Of a stretch of DNA of 64,000 nt, positions 23,301 through 35,990 are shown in pieces; position 1 is the first letter of the stretch, and every line of letters begins with the position of its first letter. The notes beneath the pieces were generated by a model, which was not told the origin of the DNA, did no database searches, and saw only the letters and a program-made list of their open reading frames with translations. Both the position numbers and the translations under genes were made by a program. The DNA is from Nymphaea colorata. Taxonomy: Eukaryota > Streptophyta > Magnoliopsida > Nymphaeales > Nymphaeaceae. The stretch is taken from contig NC_045150.1 in NCBI RefSeq assembly GCF_008831285.2, positions 12,443,868 through 12,507,867 on the forward strand, written 5' to 3'.

Positions 23301-24127
23301 GGTAAAGTTTAGTTATTTTTCATGTCATTGTCAGAGGAAAGTGGTTTTCTATTTAACTTTTAGGAGATTGGAAGTGTTTTATCCATGGTACAACAATGTT
23401 GAATTTTGTACTAAAGGCGGTTGGATATATACTGAAGTGATTTATCCAGGCTGTCACTACTGCTTGAGTGACATTATTTTGCTTTTATAGTTTGATCACT
23501 TAGATGACTGAATTCAAGATAATGTTTGATTACATAAATGACATTATCTACCGTATTAAAATACACATGCTCGTTATATAAACTTTACGATCTCCCAAGA
23601 TTTCTTTACCTTCTCTTTAAGCATCTCAAAATGCACATCTTGGTATAGCCTAACTCAATATTTGTTAAGGCCACCAAAGTTGGCCTTAAGAAAAATAATC
23701 TAGTGTATTCTTTTATTTAACCGTGGACGAGTTTCTATGTGCAAATAGGTGTGTCTTAATCTTCAGCTTAAAAAAAAAAAAAAAAAAAGTTGGAGGGCAA
23801 ATTGCTACTTAGCCACTCGATGGTCATCCTATGGTCCTAAAAGTAAATATATCTTCGCGTCGACTACGGTGTAAGGTCTGCAGTCTCTTGTTTATGCATT
23901 TTGTGTTACAGTTCTGATCTTTTCTTGGCTTCTAACTTTTGAGAGGTTGTACGTCGACTCTCTCTCTCATCTGTGTGCGTCCTCTTCAACTTAAGAATGA
24001 AAAGGTGATGCTTTTTAATCAACAAACCAAATAGCCTAAGCAGAAAAGGTTTTTCATCTTTCTATCAAATGATCTTCGAGTTTATGATTACCAGTTTTTA
24101 TAAAAACATGGCACAGTCTATCGAAGC
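20372..24127. other. Intergenic, 3' flank of DDT gene
   Basis: The first part must hold the 3' UTR of the DDT-domain gene, but its end cannot be placed. No further gene or transposon domain is seen. There is a small direct repeat near 22270-22320 (CTGATGATCGAGCTTTCACTAA twice, 29 bp apart) and a poly-A run at 23770-23788. Confidence 0.5.
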
Positions 24128-24199
24128 GGGCATTTGGTCTAGTGGTATGATTCTCGCTTAGGGTGCGAGAGGTCCCGAGTTCAATTCTCGGAATGCCCC
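24128..24199 (+). tRNA. tRNA-Pro(AGG)
   Basis: The 72-nt sequence folds as a tRNA. The acceptor stem pairs GGGCATT with AATGCCC and the discriminator base is C. The D arm contains box A (TGGTCTAGTGGT). The anticodon stem CTCGC/GCGAG encloses loop TTAGGGT, giving anticodon AGG, which reads proline codons after A34 modification. The T arm contains box B (GAGTTCAATTCTC). No intron and no encoded CCA, as expected for a nuclear gene. A TTTTT terminator for polymerase III lies at 24213-24217. Confidence 0.97.
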
Positions 24200-24737
24200 G
24201 AGAAAGTATAAATTTTTACTTTTTCAGTGTTCAGTTCTGAGAATTGGGTGTCATCCTTTTTAATCGTTTTTTCTGTTACTTTGGTTTAGGATAGTTAACG
24301 AATGAAAAACCATTAATTTGACACTTTTATGTAAGGTTGTTTCCTATGCGCATTCCGTGTTAATTGTAGGTTTTATTTTTTTAATTTTTGGTCAATTCAA
24401 AGTGGGCCAAAGTAGGGACGGCGTCACTTCTCTCTCCCTCCCAGTTCTTTCCCATCTTCTCTCTCCATTTCCTAAAATCTCTCCCTTCTCATGTTTCCAT
24501 CATCGCTCTCTTCACTAATGCCATACTACAAGGACTTCCTATGGGTCTCACTTAACATAGGTTACTCACATTATTTCATGCATTATTTTGCATGTTACCT
24601 ACTTAAATGATCATCAATTTTTTAAAAAACAAAAAACTAGCACTAGTTAACATTTTTTTTCAAGTAATCTTAAAAAGATTAATGCTAAGATGATTTTTTA
24701 TGAGTTTCACGCCTAAGAGCCTGGTAGTACCTACCAA

Positions 24738-24837
<100 letters not shown>

Positions 24838-25194
24838 CTAAAATCCTTCAGCCATCAACGTAGTGGGCAGGTGTGATTGAACACACTGATGCGGCACAAT
24901 GCAATGCAATGCATCGGGCAATATGCTGAACATTTATCTGTCCAAACGTAGACAGAGAAGTCCAAAAAAAAAAAAAAAAAACAACAACAACAAGAGAATC
25001 CAAGTCCCAATGACCGTCGGAGTTCTGAGCAGTGTAATGGGGTTGGATATGGTTAGAAGGTTTTCTTATTTTGTACTGCGACAGATCCAAATCCAACCCC
25101 ATTTTGCGTTTGCTGGCTCGGACACAGGCAGGAGAGGTACTCCATAAAGCATTTTGTTTGGTTCTTGAATCTGTGGCTTTGTGTACATTGAAGT

Positions 25195-25266
25195 GGGCAT
25201 TTGGTCTAGTGGTATGATTCTCGCTTAGGGTGCGAGAGGTCCCGAGTTCAATTCTCGGAATGCCCC
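25195..25266 (+). tRNA. tRNA-Pro(AGG), second copy
   Basis: This is identical over all 72 nt to the gene about 1.07 kb upstream, in the same orientation and with the same anticodon AGG. Beyond a shared 'GAAG.GGGC' just upstream, the flanks differ. That argues against a recent large tandem duplication and for either an old duplication kept identical by selection or independent placement. T-runs follow (first TTTT at about 25275). Confidence 0.97.
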
Positions 25267-25845
25267 GCCCCTATGTTTTGATATATTTTCTGTTTTATCT
25301 TCCCTTTTCCTATTTCCCGGAAGGATGAGACCGTATCGCTTTTTTGTTCAAGTTTTCGTTCGCGAATAAGAACTGTTAAATCTCAGCAACGACGTCTATT
25401 CCTAAGGACAGGCTGTGATATTCAACCGGAATCGCAATTCAAGCAGTTGGATTCGATTAAAAAATCACATTAGATTTTCTACATTGATGTGGACATGTAA
25501 TGCCTCTTCTCTACCCAATGAAGGGAGATTTTTGTAAGCCTAGAACCTATCTATTCTGAATTAACTAAAACTGACAGACTTTGATTTATGTATATAATTT
25601 CTACCATTTTTGCAATTTATAAATTCGAGTCATCATAGCTCTTTTTGTGGACTCATACGCCAAAAAAAAAAAAAAAAGAGTCCGAACTGTTTAATATGTG
25701 AACTATCTCAGCCAGTCTTGCCATTAGATGGGACTGATGAAAATATCTTGAAAAAGAAATATATACTGCACTTTTTACATCCTATGATTTTGGCATATAG
25801 ATTTTTAGCTTTTCTTTTTTAGCCATTATTGTATGTATACATAAG

Positions 25846-26202
25846 TAGACCTAGGCATCGGGCTCGGTCCCAACGAGTACATGGTACCCAGCCAGATCAG
25901 GCCTGGGCCTGAAAAATCAGTTCGGGTTGGCTTGATGGGGCCCGATCCAACTCGTTAACTTTTAAATATTAATTTTATTTTATTAATAATATATAATTTA
26001 TTTATTAAAATATATATTTTATATTCAAAAAAAATATTTTATATTTAAAAAAGTATTTTTTTTAATTGTAATTAGGTCAGGCCGGGGCTGGGCTCAGGCT
26101 AAAGTTTCTAGCATCAGGCCCAGGCCCGGGCTTAGATTTTGGACATTGGGCGGCCCTGAACCCAGTTCTTATCAGGTTGGGCCGGCCCGATGCCCATGTC
26201 TA
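25846..26202 (+). mobile_element. hAT-like non-autonomous element, copy 2
   Basis: The element is 357 bp and starts TAGACCTAGGCATCGGGC and ends GCCCGATGCCCATGTCTA, an almost perfect inverted pair. It is flanked by an 8-bp duplication with one mismatch (TACATAAG at 25838-25845, TACACAAG at 26203-26210). Its GGCC-rich ends and AT-rich core match copies 1 and 3. Confidence 0.88.
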
Positions 26203-26210
26203 TACACAAG

Positions 26211-28627
26211 CATCCGTTCATTTGCTCAATCTCCTACCAAAAGCCTACCCATCCAAGGTGAAGATAGAGCTCTGAGTGTGCCAAATTGGGACACACCTAT
26301 GATCCTTACTTGGCTGAACCGTTCTTTTTTGCTCGGCATGTAGGCACTTTGGATTCTGATCAGCTGATAACATTAAAGTCGGATTTCGGGGTCACAATTG
26401 AAAAAGAAAAGAAAAAAAAAAACTAAAGAGAAAATCTACCATACAACAAAAATATGATCTTAGATCACAAATAAAAGAGTTTTGTTTGGAGTATACACCC
26501 TTTTCACCAGAGGCCCCTGTTTTTGGGGGAAGGGGTAAGGAGTGATGCCCTCAAGCTTGAAGTTTCTTTTCTTACCCTCTGTCCCCAGGGTCTTGAAGTC
26601 TCTCCCCACCTGGTTGGTTGTGGTGCACCATTTATAATCTATAGGATTAGCACCCACGGGAATTGAATAGACAACATGCTCTTTATGTGTCAACGATTCG
26701 AGCTCTTTATGTGTCAAGGATTCGAGTAGCTATACTAGGCCCTTTGGGCCTTTGTGAGGAGGATAACCACAGTTTTTTTTTTTTTTGCACTTTAAATAAT
26801 TCTTTTCCGTTGTGTAGTGGTTTTTCATTAATAAATGGGTAAGCTTTTACTGCAAATAATAATCACAGACATGGAAGAGATATATTCTAGAAGAAGAATA
26901 AACATTTCCACCAACTTGGCAACCATTCGATAACTCGTGACCATTGAACAACTTTTCAAGTTGTCAAAGATTTACAAAATTCAATAAGAGGCCTTTGAAT
27001 GTTTCAATAGTGAGAGGAGCTCAATTCCTCAATAATGAAAACATGCATCATTTGAGGACTTATAGTGTCATCAAGAGTTGCCATAGATGTAGGAAGAAAA
27101 AATTCCTCAACTGGTAAACTAAACACCAAACATATCATGAAAAGAGCCTTTTGTGACATAATCAATTAGGAAACATGAAACCGCCGCTCGCATGACGATT
27201 ATTAAACCCATTCAATCCAAATGGCATGCAATTTCGACCAAAATAATGGTCTTCAATACAAATCAATTAGAAAACTGTTCAAAGAATTTCCAAAATAACT
27301 TGTAAAAACAAGTCATTTTCCCAAGCAACTTGTTTCAATTTCACTCCAAAACAAGTTCAAATCATCTGTTCAAAATTTGATTTTCAAAACCAAAGCTTCA
27401 ATGCACAAGCATATAGAATTTACATCGATAACTTGTACCTGATCCAAATAATCGTTAGTCTATAGTCCAATTACCATTGTTCAAGGCAGCACGAATGGTT
27501 GGACCTCGTACTGACGGGCGAATCCCCTTTTTTTGAAATTTTTTCTCAAAACCTAACTCAAAAATTTTGCTGTAAGTAAGTAATAATATAAAAGACACAT
27601 TTAACTTGTGCTAAGAATCTTTCTTGTGCACACAAATACAAACCACAATGAAGTTATATTCACAATGCAAGGTAAAACAGGTTAAATTTACAATCATGAA
27701 AGCATATTGAAAACAATATAAACAGATGAGGGTCGTCCCCAAATTGGCCCGTTAACAAAAACTTCTAAATAATAGTATGTTTTGTTAGTTGTAACTTAGT
27801 ACAATTGCACAATGCTAAAATTCATTAATGAAACATGTATAATACTTTATGCAGTCTCATGTTGTTCTGTATTGAAAGCATGCTGCACCTTATCATTTCC
27901 GACATTCGATAGCAGTGAAGTTGATTTCGATGCTTGTATCATACATAAACATACGAGTAATATTTATATGGTTTAATTCACATTAGAATGGTTGTCATTG
28001 TGACAAGGCTTATACACAGTTTGTTGCCACTGTAGAATGTGAGATTATTTAAGATTATCATAACATTGGATTCATAACCTTGTCATAATATTGAAACTAA
28101 CATCATCATCAAAACATCAGAAAATCAATATGAGATGACAACAATGGCAGGAAGATAGAAGGCCAACGGCTGCTGACCGGATATTGCTGGCTATAATCCT
28201 TAATCACCCGAGGGGGTTGTGGGGCGGGGAGAGATTGTTGGCCGACGACCCCCAATCAAGAGAGATAGAGAGCTACGCGTTCCAAATAATTAGGCTAAGT
28301 TCTAAGAGAGTTGCCAATCTGATGGCTTTTAAAAGTTAAGAAAGAGCAAGGAACGTCGAGCTCTCTATCTTTCTTAATTGGGGCTCGTCTGTGAGGTTCC
28401 AAATAATTACGCCGTATTTTCCAGACACTCCAACTATTTGTTGAGATCCTTGACCATCAGCGGGCGGGCAACAATCTTAAAACTCTACGAAAATAAAGCA
28501 TATCTCAGCCAAATACTGCTGCCGATTAATGACTTGCAAGTAAAGCAGCTGATGACTGCGACTCGACGCTAACTTTTCTTTTTGGGTCGCTCATGAAAAT
28601 CCTTCCTCATAAAGCTAACCAAAGGGC
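26211..28627. other. Intergenic, no gene recognised
   Basis: No coding domain is seen. A short direct repeat 'TCTTTATGTGTCAA.GATTCGAG' occurs twice at about 26680-26727. An imperfect inverted pair, CAATCAAGAGAGATAGAGAGCT at about 28254-28275 and its near complement at about 28359-28380, brackets 80 bp just upstream of the PPR gene and could be a small foldback element. No clear TATA box is placed for the PPR gene. Confidence 0.5.
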
Positions 28628-30757
28628 ATGTGCTTGCGGCGGTTGAGACAGGTATCCGGCGCCTGCGCACCAATCCCAGCAGCGAGCTTTCGCTCGGTGG
28701 CCTCTGTCTTGGATTTATGCACTTCCATCCACGATCTTCATCAAATTCATGCCAGATTCGTTGTATATGGCCTTCAACAGAACACCTTTGTAGCTTCCAA
28801 GTTAGTGGCTAAGTATGCCGAGCTGGGGGACCATGGACGTTCGGAAAGAATTTTTGAGCTTGTGGAAAATCCAAATCTTATATTATGGAACGCTGTCATT
28901 AAAGCATGTTCAACTTTTCAGTTATTCGATGGAGCTTTTTTGCACTACAGGAACATGGTGCTTAACTCTGTAAACCCAGATGAATTCACTTTTCATTGTG
29001 TGTTTAAAGCATGTTCGCATCTATCTGCTTTGACGTTTGGTCGCCAGTGCCATTCACATGCTTTTAGGCTTGGTCTTCATTCTGATGCTTTTGTGGGCAC
29101 TTCCCTCATTGGCATGTACTGTAAGTGTGGGGAAATTGGGGATGCACGCCGAGTGTTCGATGAGATACCTGTGAGGAATTTGTTTCTGTGGAACGCATTG
29201 ATCAATGGTGTCAGTCATAACGACGATGCTGTGGCCACTTTTGAGCTTCTCAAGCGGATGCAGCGTGAAGGAATTCGTCCAGATTCAGCTAGTATGGTGA
29301 GTATTTTGCTATCTTGCAGTAAGCTTGGTTGCTTAAGGGCAGGCAAGATGGTTCATCTTTTGGCAGTTTTGGACGGCCTGGAAAAGGATCTGTCTGTGGG
29401 TACTTCTCTTGTGACAATGTATGCCAAGATGAATGATTTGCAAATGGCTACCAAAGTATTTGACAGAATTCCCCAAAAGGATGTGGTTCTGTGGAATGCC
29501 ATGCTTTCCGGATATAACCAGAATGGGGAACCCGAAAAGGCGCTAATGTTATTGGTCCAAATGCAAACTGACGGCGTAAGAGACGACTATGTCACAATTA
29601 CTGGCGTAATTTCAGCAGCAGCAAAGTTGAAATCTCTAGAAGCAGGCAAGCAAATTCATGCACATGCAATTCGTAGTAGCGCAAGTTCTGAAGTTCTGGT
29701 TCACAATTCACTTATTGAAATGTATTTTAAATGTGGTAAACTAAACAGTGCTTGTAATATATTTTATAGGATAACAAACAGAACAGTTATTTCATGGAGT
29801 TCAATGATAGCTGCGTATGTTTTCCACGGTCAGTTCGTTCAAGCTTTGTCACTCTTTAAAGAAATGAAGCAGGACGGAGTGGGAATTGATTCTATCAGCA
29901 TAATCAATGTCTTGCCTGCATGCATTCATATATCAGCTTTGCCACTTATCGAAGGCTTGCATGGATATGCAATAAAACATGGCTTCGGTTATGTTATCCC
30001 TTTAGTTACAGCGCTTCTTGTGGCCTATGGAAAATGTGGAAGTATAGAAGCCGCCCAGCAACTTTTCGACGAGTCAGCATACTTAGAGGATGACTTAATC
30101 TTGTGGAACTCCATGATCAATTTATATGCCTTGTATGGCAATTGGGATAGTTGCTTTTCCTTGCTAAAGAAAATGAATGCCATGGGACTAAAACCAGATC
30201 ATTACACATTTCTGGGATTGCTAATGTCTTGTAACCATGCTGGACTCGTTGAAGAAGGATGGGGATGTTTTGAAAGCATGATGAATGTGCACAACTGTCA
30301 GCCTTCACAAGAACATTATGCTTGTATGGTCGATCTTTTGGGACGGTCAGGGCACATTGGGGCAGCCAAGAAAATTATTCAGATGATGCCATTTCAGCCT
30401 GATTCACGTGTCTGGGGTGCTTTGCTTTCAGCATGTAAAACAATCTTGGAGCCCTCGATTGCAGAATTTGCAGCTGCACAGCTTTTGAGCAGGGAACCTT
30501 TCAATGCTGGAAACTATATTTTACTTTCGAACGTGTACGCTGCAGCTGAGATGTGGGATGGTGTTCAGAGACTCCGTGGTATGATTAAGGATAAAGGTCT
30601 GAAGAAAAGAGCAGGTTATAGTTGGATTGGGATGCATGGACAGGTGTATGCATTTCATGCTGGAGATACATCTCACCCACGGTCAGAAGATATCTACTAC
30701 ATGTTACGGAAACTAGATTTTCATATTAAAGATAGAAGCATATGTTTGATCAACTGA
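28628..30757 (+). CDS. PLS-class pentatricopeptide repeat protein, E subgroup
   Basis: This is a 709-residue intronless gene, as is usual for plant PPR genes. PLS-type PPR units run from about residue 50 to 590, for example 'LILWNAVIKAC', 'DAFVGTSLIGMYCKCG', 'DVVLWNAMLSGYNQNGEPEKAL', 'ISWSSMIAAYVFHGQ' and 'HYACMVDLLGRSGHI' near 562. An E/E+ extension follows ('WGALLSACK' at about 595, 'NYILLSNVYAAAEMWDGVQRLR', 'GYSWIGMHGQVYAFHAGD' at about 663). It ends at residue 709 with no DYW deaminase domain. Such proteins bind organellar RNA and usually specify C-to-U editing sites, relying on a deaminase supplied in trans. The short Arg-rich N-terminus is compatible with organelle targeting. The first in-frame ATG with family-like spacing to the first repeat was chosen. 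The target RNA cannot be told from this window. Confidence 0.93.
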   Translation: MCLRRLRQVSGACAPIPAASFRSVASVLDLCTSIHDLHQIHARFVVYGLQQNTFVASKLVAKYAELGDHGRSERIFELVENPNLILWNAVIKACSTFQLFDGAFLHYRNMVLNSVNPDEFTFHCVFKACSHLSALTFGRQCHSHAFRLGLHSDAFVGTSLIGMYCKCGEIGDARRVFDEIPVRNLFLWNALINGVSHNDDAVATFELLKRMQREGIRPDSASMVSILLSCSKLGCLRAGKMVHLLAVLDGLEKDLSVGTSLVTMYAKMNDLQMATKVFDRIPQKDVVLWNAMLSGYNQNGEPEKALMLLVQMQTDGVRDDYVTITGVISAAAKLKSLEAGKQIHAHAIRSSASSEVLVHNSLIEMYFKCGKLNSACNIFYRITNRTVISWSSMIAAYVFHGQFVQALSLFKEMKQDGVGIDSISIINVLPACIHISALPLIEGLHGYAIKHGFGYVIPLVTALLVAYGKCGSIEAAQQLFDESAYLEDDLILWNSMINLYALYGNWDSCFSLLKKMNAMGLKPDHYTFLGLLMSCNHAGLVEEGWGCFESMMNVHNCQPSQEHYACMVDLLGRSGHIGAAKKIIQMMPFQPDSRVWGALLSACKTILEPSIAEFAAAQLLSREPFNAGNYILLSNVYAAAEMWDGVQRLRGMIKDKGLKKRAGYSWIGMHGQVYAFHAGDTSHPRSEDIYYMLRKLDFHIKDRSICLIN

Positions 30758-32454
30758 GAGAGGTGGTGTCATTGAAGAAAGCTCCTTTGACGTCATAAAA
30801 AAATTATCATACTTTTTGTGGCCATCGAAAAGGGTGAAGGCTCGGTTGTGCAGTATCACGGTTATTTGCCATAGCTATGAAAGAGTGCCTGCAGAACATG
30901 TAGCACTGCGTGCATTGGGCATGTACAGATCCCAGATTCAGCGGACTTTGTAAGTTGCACTGTTTTCAAATTAGTTGGTATCTGCTTCTTCTGGCATGGT
31001 AAAGAATGTGTTGCTTGCGCTTTTCCAGGGAATAGGATTATGAGTACTTCAGAACTTGGCTTTTCCAATGACTGCTAGGTTTTTTGGATGCATTGGATTT
31101 GCTTATTGCTGCTTATACTGCTAGAGAAGAAACCTTGCTAGTTCTTTTCCAAAAGAAGGCTATGAATTCTCTGAAACTCTCTTCTGTAGTGAGGAAAGCC
31201 TGGTGCTTGCTGGAAATCCAACATAACATGGTATACAGATATCTTGGCCTTGTGAGAACTTTTGGAGCATTACAACGATGTACACAATCAAGAGTGTTCA
31301 ACACGGTTCTATGGGCAGTTAATCGGCACAATTTACAGTGTCACTGCTACGATGTGCTTGTGTGATGAGAAACAGGCAAAGGATTTGGACGAATGCTTTC
31401 AAGGATACTTCCAACATTGGGTCTCTCTGTGATCGTCCAACAACGTGGAATTGTGTTGCCTTCATGCGCCAGATGATATATGCAGTTTAAGACCGAAATT
31501 AACATTAGAAAGTATTAGACCTAATGGTTTTACTTTATGGTTGATGCTGCCCTATCATTGGTGGGTACCTGGTTCAAGGAAATTTACAAAATTTGGGCCT
31601 GTCAAAGTATCGCTGGTGACATGAGGTGTTCTAGGCTGGAGCAGGTTACATGTTTGATCCCTAACATCCCTAAAGCGCCTCTGCATAGTATCATCATCTC
31701 TCCACTTGAATCAGTTTTTATTTTTGCTGACTCGGTACTTCAGTTCAAAGATGTAAATTTCCATCATTAATAATCACTAAGAAGACACTAATGTCCACTC
31801 TCTCTATAGAAGCAGGTCATACTTTCGGGCCTCAAATGCTGGCAGTGAAGAAGGTAAAACCTCTGTTTGGGTGAGTGGAAGTTCCTCAAAGAAGGGCTGA
31901 AGCTTTCCCTTCTGCCCTACCCTTGGGGCCCAGTTATCCTTCGGGATTTGGGTGGAATTTGGTACACCTGTCAACTTGAGTGTCGCATACCTTATATTGA
32001 CTCTCTAAGAAAGTAGAAGCCATGAGAATCGAACTGTTATGCTATTCGTACGTGCTGCCAGCCTGCCTGATGATAGTTTATGATGTGTATGTTGTTCTAG
32101 AGTCGAAAATGATAAAAAAAAGAATGTCAAGGGAGAGTGTTCTTCATGATGATGTAAAATTGCTGTACATTTAGTATACAAAGGCAATTTCCATGCAAAT
32201 TAAACATCAATTTAATTTTGAGTCATAGCTTAAGGTAGAAACGATCTAATGTTTTTATATGGTCATCTTATAAATAGCGGTGTAATGTTGGAAGCGTTAT
32301 ACCAAGTAAATCTCTATGTTCCAATTTAATGTACAAGTATAGATTTACAAGCAGTGATTGGCAAGTTTGCAGGGTTTGATTTTAGAAATTAGCTAGCAAT
32401 TTATTTTATTAGGTGATACTGATAGTTATGAGACATTATTGTTTCACTTAAAGT

Positions 32455-32496
<42 letters not shown>

Positions 32497-33081
32497 TTAT
32501 TATTATTAGTGGCGCTTAGTTCTTTATTAGTATGTTCAATTGAACAACTACCAAAAGGAGTGACTGAGGAAGATGCACCATGACAAAATTCTGGATAGCA
32601 ACTATTTGGAGATGTCACACCCCAAATTTTTAGTTCATTTTTTCTTTAAAGGAACAACATATACAAACTTTGGTGATGCATCAAATTGGACGACTCTAAT
32701 CAAGTCATGTCAAACACAATACAAATTGGGCTATTCATTTTCATTATATACAAAATATAAAATATATGTACATACAAAGTAGACATCAAAACCTAGTTAC
32801 ATTCTGTTTTCTACATGATTACATACAACCAAAATGGAAATTTATATTGCAGATGACATGCCAGTACACGAAACGTTTCCCTAGAGGATTGGGAGATATG
32901 TTCATTGCCCTAGCTTGTTATGTCACATTGGGCTCAGGTTCCTAGTCTTCCAGATCTCAACCCATCGCCTAGCAACTTCGTTTTCTTCCCTAAAAAGTCT
33001 AGCAACTAGGAAAATTAACCATTCAACGGAGCTCTTTATATGTCCTTGAAGATCTCTCTCAATCTTTAATACATGACTAAA
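30758..33081. other. Intergenic, 3' of the PPR gene
   Basis: Part must be 3' UTR. No gene is recognised. At 32613 the string TGTCACACCCCAA resembles the first bases of the Gypsy LTR at 37316, but the similarity ends there, so at most it is a remote LTR relic. Microsatellites are listed separately. Confidence 0.5.
32456..32511. repeat. (TA)n followed by (TTA)n microsatellite
   Basis: About 37 bp of TA dinucleotide run into about five ATT/TTA trinucleotides. Confidence 0.95.
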
Positions 33082-33307
33082 CACTACAACAAAATGGACT
33101 AGTAGTAGAAGCTTCAAATCTGTTGCTACTGCTTAAGAGAATGGATCTGCTCTTGATGAATCCATCTTGGCCTCTTAATATGAAACGGAAAACAAGAGAA
33201 AAAACAGGGTCATCAGCAAACTAGGGTGCAAAGGTCCCACAGATGCAAGGATGGGAAGCAAGGGCATGGATCACAGGTGGCGGCCCTTGTAGCAAAAGGA
33301 GGACAGA

Positions 33308-33312
33308 GCTCG

Positions 33313-33344
<32 letters not shown>
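33308..33344. repeat. Compound (CT)n-(CA)n microsatellite
   Basis: A run of CTCTCTCT leads directly into CACACACA, about 37 bp in total. Confidence 0.9.
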
Positions 33345-35689
33345 TCTGCTCGCAAGCGCCTTTATCACCATTAGTCAAGTTCATCACATACTGTTTGCCT
33401 TCATCATCCCCATTGCTCTTTCAGACGCCTTTCGCTTGGGTCGTTGTTGATTGCTCGAACTTTAATGAAGATGAGAAATACATGATTATTTCCCTTCTCA
33501 CTCAACTAAAATTTGTTTCCTTCTCGTGAAACATTTCCCTCCTCCATATGATTTCCTCCTTCCTCCTTTAACCATGGTCCCTCTCGTTTTCCTCCTCCAT
33601 GTCATTTACTCTTGCCTCCTCTGACATAAGGAAGGAGAAAGACACCTAAAGTAATTTTATTGACAATATCTCCAAGAACCAAGTCGGGATGAATCCCATC
33701 AAAATTTTTTTCGGTGAGTTTCATCCCTTTTTCTATTCTTATTAGATCTACCATGGTTTGCATAGATCCAGAATTCCTAGATGTTATCTTCTAGATGTAG
33801 AGTTGTTTATTGTTTGCTTTATTAGATCCCATGTGGTTTTTTAGCATTGTTTTTGGGATTTTTGGATTTTCTTATGCATCAACATTCAAGTTTTAGTGTT
33901 TTGCCACTCTTCATGCATTAAAAAAAGATGGATTTACCAATGCATGGAAAATCTCACATTGGTGAAAGTCGAGTTTTACTGATGTCCAGAGACAAATGTC
34001 GGTGAATATGAATTGTCACCGATATCTGGAATAGACATTGGTAAAAAATTGCCTTCAGCGATGCATAGCTACATTATGTCATTGAAGTTTTCCTTTTACT
34101 AACATCCGCAACTCAGATGTTGCTAAAAAACAAGTTTTACTGACATCCTATTCCAAACATCGGTAAAAGTACTGAAAGAATACCAGTTTTATCGATGAGT
34201 GAGCGTTCTCGCGTCGATGAAAGTTTTTTCCAGTGAAACTTGCCGATATTTATCTAGAGATGGTAAAAGTAGCTAGTTTTAACATTGTGTAACATTTCCC
34301 GTGTCGATGAAACATTTTCCTAATAAAGAATTACCGACGTTTGTCCCACGCGTAGGTAAAGCTTTGGGCATTGGTCAACCTTTTCCGCATTAATCTCATC
34401 GACGTTTTTAAGTATGCTTTTACTGACAACATCACACACCGATAAAGCCTCCCCCGACTTATTACCTTCGCCTAAACCCTTCTTCTCGTTTTTTTTTTCT
34501 TCTCTTTTCTTTTCTCTTACCTCTTCTTCCCATCAACAACTTTTCCAGTCATTGTCTAGCAAGTGGAGATGTTTTTCATCATTTTTGGATGGCTTGAAGC
34601 TTAAAAATGTTGGTTTCTCAATCTCCTCGCCTATTCTTTGCTCTTTGTATATGATTTTAGATTATAACATGCTTGTAAGGTATATATCCAAATTTTTTCA
34701 AGGATATATCACCATTTTCCAGAAGGTTTTGCCAGTGAAACTTCGCAAGACTGTTTGTTGAGCTCACTACCTTCAATTTGATATATTAATAGCATAAGAT
34801 CTCAACAAAAACCTCAAATTTTCACCAATATTTTTCGTTGTCGGATTTTGGCACATTTTCCCCGTATCCTAACATCAATTTTTTACCATGTTTGATTCAA
34901 CTACACATATACCTATTCATAAAGTATTAGTTTGATTGGTTGTCAATTGAATGCTTTTTTGGATGTTTGAATATTGTTGGTCCCTAGCTAACCATCCAGT
35001 AAGTGTTCGACGAATTGTTTGAACACGGAAAGCAATAGACCTGAAAGGAATACCATAGACATTATTGTTAATCCAAATGATGAATCCATTGTGGGCAGAG
35101 TGGAGCGTCCATTACGCACATCAGAATTGGTAATTGTACACACATTAATTTGCCAATAAGTGCATACGTACATATTATTTAATCACAAGATTGTTCTACC
35201 ATATATTACATAAGAATATTCTGAACTTCAAATATGTATAATATATTTTTTGTACAATACATTATGATGTTATTACATTCAATTTTTGTGTTATAGGCAG
35301 CACTTGAGGTTGATTACCAAACAATATGTAATGAATGCCAATGCTATACATCATCTCCATAAAACAATGTTTTTAAATTAGTTTAAAAGCATGTACAGTT
35401 CATACATATGATTGTGTACGATTGTACAGAGCCATATAGCAGGAAAAAGGGTCAAACCGTCAAAGATGATAACCAGATTCAAACAATGGAAAAGATGAAC
35501 TCTAAAATTTTCGAACCATGCTGAAACAACGGAAAGGATCTTCTCAAAAACGTTCAAGCCAAGGTGCAGAAGGCTTCCCAAGCCCCATGACTAAATCAAC
35601 AAGATCAAAAACAAAAGCGCTAGAGTATTGATCTTACGCACCGGAGCAGGCGAGTGGCAGGAGTAGGTGACTGTGAGGGAGACGACGAG

Positions 35690-35990
35690 GACGAACATGA
35701 GCGAGCAGCGACTGCGGCTGGAACTCGCGGCAGGAAGGAAGGGGCAGAACGTGAGTGAGCAGCGGCCGGGGTGAGGAACTCGCGGCAGGAAGGAAGAGGC
35801 AGAACGTGAGTAAGCGGTTGGGTGAGGAACTCGCGGCAGGAAGAAAGGGGTAGAACGTGAGCGAGCAGCGGCTGCAGCTGGGTGAGGAACTCGCGGCAAG
35901 AAGGAAGAGGCAGAACGTGAGCGAGTGGCTGGGTGAAGAACTCGCGGTAGGAAGGAAGAGGCAGAACGCGAGCGAGCGAGCCCTAACGGG
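35690..35990 (+). repeat. GC-rich minisatellite
   Basis: About five imperfect units of roughly 45-60 bp share 'GAACTCGCGG.AGGAAG' and 'GGCAGAACGTGAGCGAG'. It encodes a fortuitous proline/serine-rich frame on the minus strand, which I do not treat as a gene. Confidence 0.8.

Noticed and set aside
31084-31365. 93-residue frame downstream of the PPR gene
   Set aside because: No recognisable domain and no promoter context. It probably lies in 3' UTR or intergenic DNA.
32613-32640. TGTCACACCCCAA string like the start of the Gypsy LTR
   Set aside because: Only 13 bases agree with the LTR at 37316 and the following sequence differs, so a solo LTR cannot be supported.
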